A stretch of DNA of 23,910 bases from an uncultured Eubacteriales bacterium. Its GTDB lineage: Bacteria; Bacillota; Clostridia; Oscillospirales; Oscillospiraceae. Shown piece after piece: positions 21,550 to 23,910 of the stretch. The stretch covers positions 1 to 23,910 of the forward strand of contig URLT01000017.1 in the NCBI GenBank assembly GCA_900548795.1, written 5' to 3'. The notes under the pieces are model-generated. The model saw nothing but the letters and a program-made list of their open reading frames with translations, searched no databases and was not told the DNA's origin. Made by a program: the position numbers and the translations under genes. How positions within the stretch are numbered: the first letter of the stretch is position 1; the number at the start of each line of letters is the position of its first letter.

Positions 21550-22809
21550 TCATTCTCTTCTGAGCGCTTCGATCGGGTTCAGCTTCGAGGCCTTGACAGC
21601 CGGGAAGAAGCCGAAAATTAGGCCGATGAAGATGGAAAACACCGAGGCAAACAGGATCGCCGGGACACTCAGCGAGGTTGGCGTGTCTGCAAATTTGGAG
21701 ATCAGAGCGGCCATGCCGATGCCGCCGAGCACACCGAGCAGACCGCCGATGCCGGTGAGAACCGCCGCCTCCGTCAGGAACTGTCCAAGAATTCTGCGGC
21801 GCTTTGCGCCGATGGCCTTTTTCAGGCCGATTTCGCCGGTTCGCTCTGTGACGGTGACAAGCATGATGTTCATAACGCCCACGCCGCCGACCAGCAGAGA
21901 AATGCTGGCGATCCAGATGAGCTGATTGTTGGTCGTGTTGCTCATCTCCTGAAGCTGCTCGGCCTGCTTGAGCAGGTCGTTGCTGCGATAGGAGAAGCCG
22001 GCCTTGTTCACCGACTCAGCGATTTGATGCTCCGTCAGGTAATCCGCCGCCGCCTTGCCGGCCGCCGCCATGTCGTCGGTCGACTTGGTCTGAAGCCCGA
22101 CGGTCTGCGGCTCGTCGAAGGAATAGACGATCGGCCATGCGCTCGAGGGCATCATAAGCTTGCCGCTGTTCGACTGGGCATAGACGTTATAGTCCTCCAC
22201 CGAGTTGATGACCGGCTCAAAGCCGCTCTCAAGCGCAACGACGCCGACGACCGTGAACGGTTCGCCCTTGAGCTCCATGACCTTGCCGACCGGATCCTCG
22301 CTTCCGAAGAGCGTTTTGGCCGCCGTTTCGTCGATCAGCAGATTCTTGCGCGGCATACTGTAGTCGGCCTTGCTGAACCCGCGGCCGGACTTGATGCGGT
22401 AGCCGTTGATGGTCAAATAGGATTCGTCGATGCCATAGACAGCGCCGCTGAAGGCCGTGTTCTCAAAAAACACATTTTCGGCATAGTTGCGGGTGTAGAA
22501 AAAGCTGACATCCTTCACGCCGCTGAGCTTTCGCAGCTCGTCGCGCTGGGAATCCTCGAGCACCTTCACGCCTGCAGGCGCCTGATTCCACGACAGGTCG
22601 TAGGCATAGTCGTCCTGATAGAGCTGGACGGTGACGATGTTGTTGCCCGCGCCGATCAGGTTTTCCTTGATCTGCTCGTTGGTGCCCTTGATCGTGGAGA
22701 TGATGGTGATGATGGAGGCGATGCCGATGATGATGCCGAGCATCGTCAAAAACGAGCGCAGCTTATGCGTCAGGATGCCCTGAAACGCCTGAGAGATACT
22801 GTCAATCAT
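21550..22809 (-). CDS. MacB/FtsX-type ABC transporter permease
   Basis: This 419-aa permease has the MacB layout: a first helix (about 17-40, LRSFLTMLGIIIGIASIITI), a large extracellular MacB core domain (about 42-290), then three helices in an FtsX domain (about 297-410). The family signature GGVGVMNIMLVTVTERTGEIGLKKAIGA is present, with NPIEALR at the end. Such proteins work with an ATPase and an adaptor to export peptides, antibiotics or lipids by a mechanotransmission cycle. AGGAGG lies 7 bases before the ATG and overlaps the stop of the adaptor gene, which ends 11 bases upstream. The ATPase is not in the window. A terminator follows, so it must lie upstream beyond the adaptor or elsewhere. 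Confidence 0.95.
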   Translation of the reverse strand: MIDSISQAFQGILTHKLRSFLTMLGIIIGIASIITIISTIKGTNEQIKENLIGAGNNIVTVQLYQDDYAYDLSWNQAPAGVKVLEDSQRDELRKLSGVKDVSFFYTRNYAENVFFENTAFSGAVYGIDESYLTINGYRIKSGRGFSKADYSMPRKNLLIDETAAKTLFGSEDPVGKVMELKGEPFTVVGVVALESGFEPVINSVEDYNVYAQSNSGKLMMPSSAWPIVYSFDEPQTVGLQTKSTDDMAAAGKAAADYLTEHQIAESVNKAGFSYRSNDLLKQAEQLQEMSNTTNNQLIWIASISLLVGGVGVMNIMLVTVTERTGEIGLKKAIGAKRRRILGQFLTEAAVLTGIGGLLGVLGGIGMAALISKFADTPTSLSVPAILFASVFSIFIGLIFGFFPAVKASKLNPIEALRRE

Positions 22810-22820
22810 CCAATCGCCTC

Positions 22821-23910
22821 CTAACCGTAATAGACGCCGGTGTTCTCGTCATGGACGGTCTTGGCGCCCTCCTTGACCTGCTTTCCATAGGGGAAGGCGA
22901 TCCAGTCCTCATCACTCAGGCCCTCGTAGACTGCCGTGTAGGAGTTCCAGAGCGTGCCGCCGGTGCGGATATAGGTCTTCACCAGCTTGCCGTTTTCGTC
23001 CTCCTTCATGATATAGGAGCCGACGCTATCCGTGCGGATATACATGTTTTCAAGATAAAGCGCGTTTTCGGACATTCCGCCCTGAAGCTGCACACTGACA
23101 TAGTCGTTGACCGTCAACATTGCGTCGCCCGAGACGGAAACCGTCGCCTGATACAGCGTGACATTCGGGTTGCCGGAGCCCCAGTACTGGCCGCTCGACG
23201 GCGTCTGTGAGATGGACTCGATCACGCCGAGCTCGCTCGTGCCGGTCGTCCATGATTGAATTTGCACCTCAGAGCCGACCGGATAAAGCTCGCGGTCATA
23301 CTCGCCGATGTCGAATTTTACATAGTAGCAGCCGCCGCCCGAGACGACCATGAACGGCGTGCCGGTGTCGACGTCCGCCTGAAGGTCGCCAACGTGCTTC
23401 ACCACGCCGTCGACCGTCGCCTTGAGCGTGCCGCCCTGCGCTTCCTCCTGCATCCGCCGGTATTCCACCTGCGCCTTGCGCCATTCCAGATCGAGATCGC
23501 GGATCTCCTTCTGCTTTTCGACCTTCATGGCGGCAATTTCGGACGCCGTATAGCCGGAGCTGGTGTCGACCCATTCGGTCTCCGTGGGCACCGGGGCAGG
23601 CGCCGGGTCGCTGATGTCGGGGACGAAGAAGCTATAGCGCAGCTTGCCCGTGCCGGACGGCGCGGTCGACTCGCTCGGGTCGGTCGTCTCGTCCGTGGAA
23701 GGGGCGCTTTCGCGCTGCACATGCATACCGATGGCGCTGAGCAGCTCGCCGTTGCGGGAATTGCTCTCACGCATTTCAATCGTGATCCAAACCTCGTCCT
23801 TGCTGCCGAGATACTGGCCGACCAGATCATCCATCGGCGAGGCACTCTCGATCCAGAGCAAGCGGAAGGGCTTGCCCTGCGTGCCGTCTCCGCTCAGAAG
23901 CAGCGGCGTG
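22821..23910 (-). CDS. HlyD-like efflux adaptor, N-terminus cut off
   Basis: The frame is open to the right edge, so the signal or anchor region is missing; 362 residues are visible. The visible part has an unusual N-proximal segment (about 1-90) containing IESASPMDDLVGQYLGSK and a Ser/Thr/Pro/Asp-rich low-complexity linker. A coiled-coil helix follows (about 117-155, SEIAAMKVEKQKEIRDLDLE). Next come the second half of a lipoyl motif (GGTLKATVDGVVKHVG), a beta-barrel region (PVGSEVQIQSW) and a C-terminal membrane-proximal part ending GVYYG. It is a membrane fusion/adaptor protein for the adjacent MacB-type permease. In Gram-positives such adaptors bridge the permease to the wall or hand over substrate. 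Start unknown. Confidence 0.85.
   Translation of the reverse strand, partial: TPLLLSGDGTQGKPFRLLWIESASPMDDLVGQYLGSKDEVWITIEMRESNSRNGELLSAIGMHVQRESAPSTDETTDPSESTAPSGTGKLRYSFFVPDISDPAPAPVPTETEWVDTSSGYTASEIAAMKVEKQKEIRDLDLEWRKAQVEYRRMQEEAQGGTLKATVDGVVKHVGDLQADVDTGTPFMVVSGGGCYYVKFDIGEYDRELYPVGSEVQIQSWTTGTSELGVIESISQTPSSGQYWGSGNPNVTLYQATVSVSGDAMLTVNDYVSVQLQGGMSENALYLENMYIRTDSVGSYIMKEDENGKLVKTYIRTGGTLWNSYTAVYEGLSDEDWIAFPYGKQVKEGAKTVHDENTGVYYG

Overview
This is a window of about 58-60% GC from a low-redundancy chromosome. It most resembles an anaerobic gut Firmicute (Oscillospirales-type Clostridia). The evidence is the Firmicute-style Shine-Dalgarno (SD) sites (AGGAGG), sigma-A-like promoters, a tRNA with encoded CCA, a DegV/FakB-like protein, a UPF0735 PheB-like ACT protein, an FHA-SEDS fusion, and a flavin-less molybdenum hydroxylase of the type found in Se-dependent-hydroxylase anaerobes. 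The placement is an inference from gene content, not from a marker comparison.

Layout. 1-57 is the end of a short inverted-repeat element that runs off the left edge; its sister copy lies at 9281-9443. A tRNA-Ser(GGA) gene with its own promoter and terminator follows on the minus strand, then a degV-like gene (-). Back-to-back promoters separate degV from a two-gene plus-strand unit: an unrecognised 257-aa protein and a C_GCAxxG_C_C redox-type protein. Next is a plus-strand block: dapA-dapB (lysine/diaminopimelate), hisS and aspS (tRNA charging), and a lipoprotein serpin with a complete inhibitory hinge.

The interval 9045-10040 is a degenerate, repeat-rich scar. It holds a strong terminator, several palindromes, the 163-bp MITE-like element, and the remains of a nucleobase (NCS2) permease. 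After it come pheB (-) and tex (+), which are divergent. A plus-strand redox unit follows: a fused Fe-S/Mo hydroxylase (selenium-dependent xanthine dehydrogenase-like), an RnfB-like multi-cluster ferredoxin, and a small four-helix membrane protein. A strong bidirectional terminator closes it.

The right third is on the minus strand. An AI-2E-family transporter, an FHA-SEDS (FtsW/RodA) fusion and a class B penicillin-binding protein overlap or abut, and all three appear to use non-ATG starts. This is a peptidoglycan polymerase/transpeptidase pair under one promoter. Further right, a MacB-type ABC permease follows a HlyD-like adaptor that is cut by the window edge; no ATPase gene is visible.

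The items most worth a second look are the serpin with a predicted Met-Ser reactive bond, the hydroxylase-ferredoxin-membrane protein unit, the FHA-SEDS/PBP pair, and the repeat/pseudogene scar.
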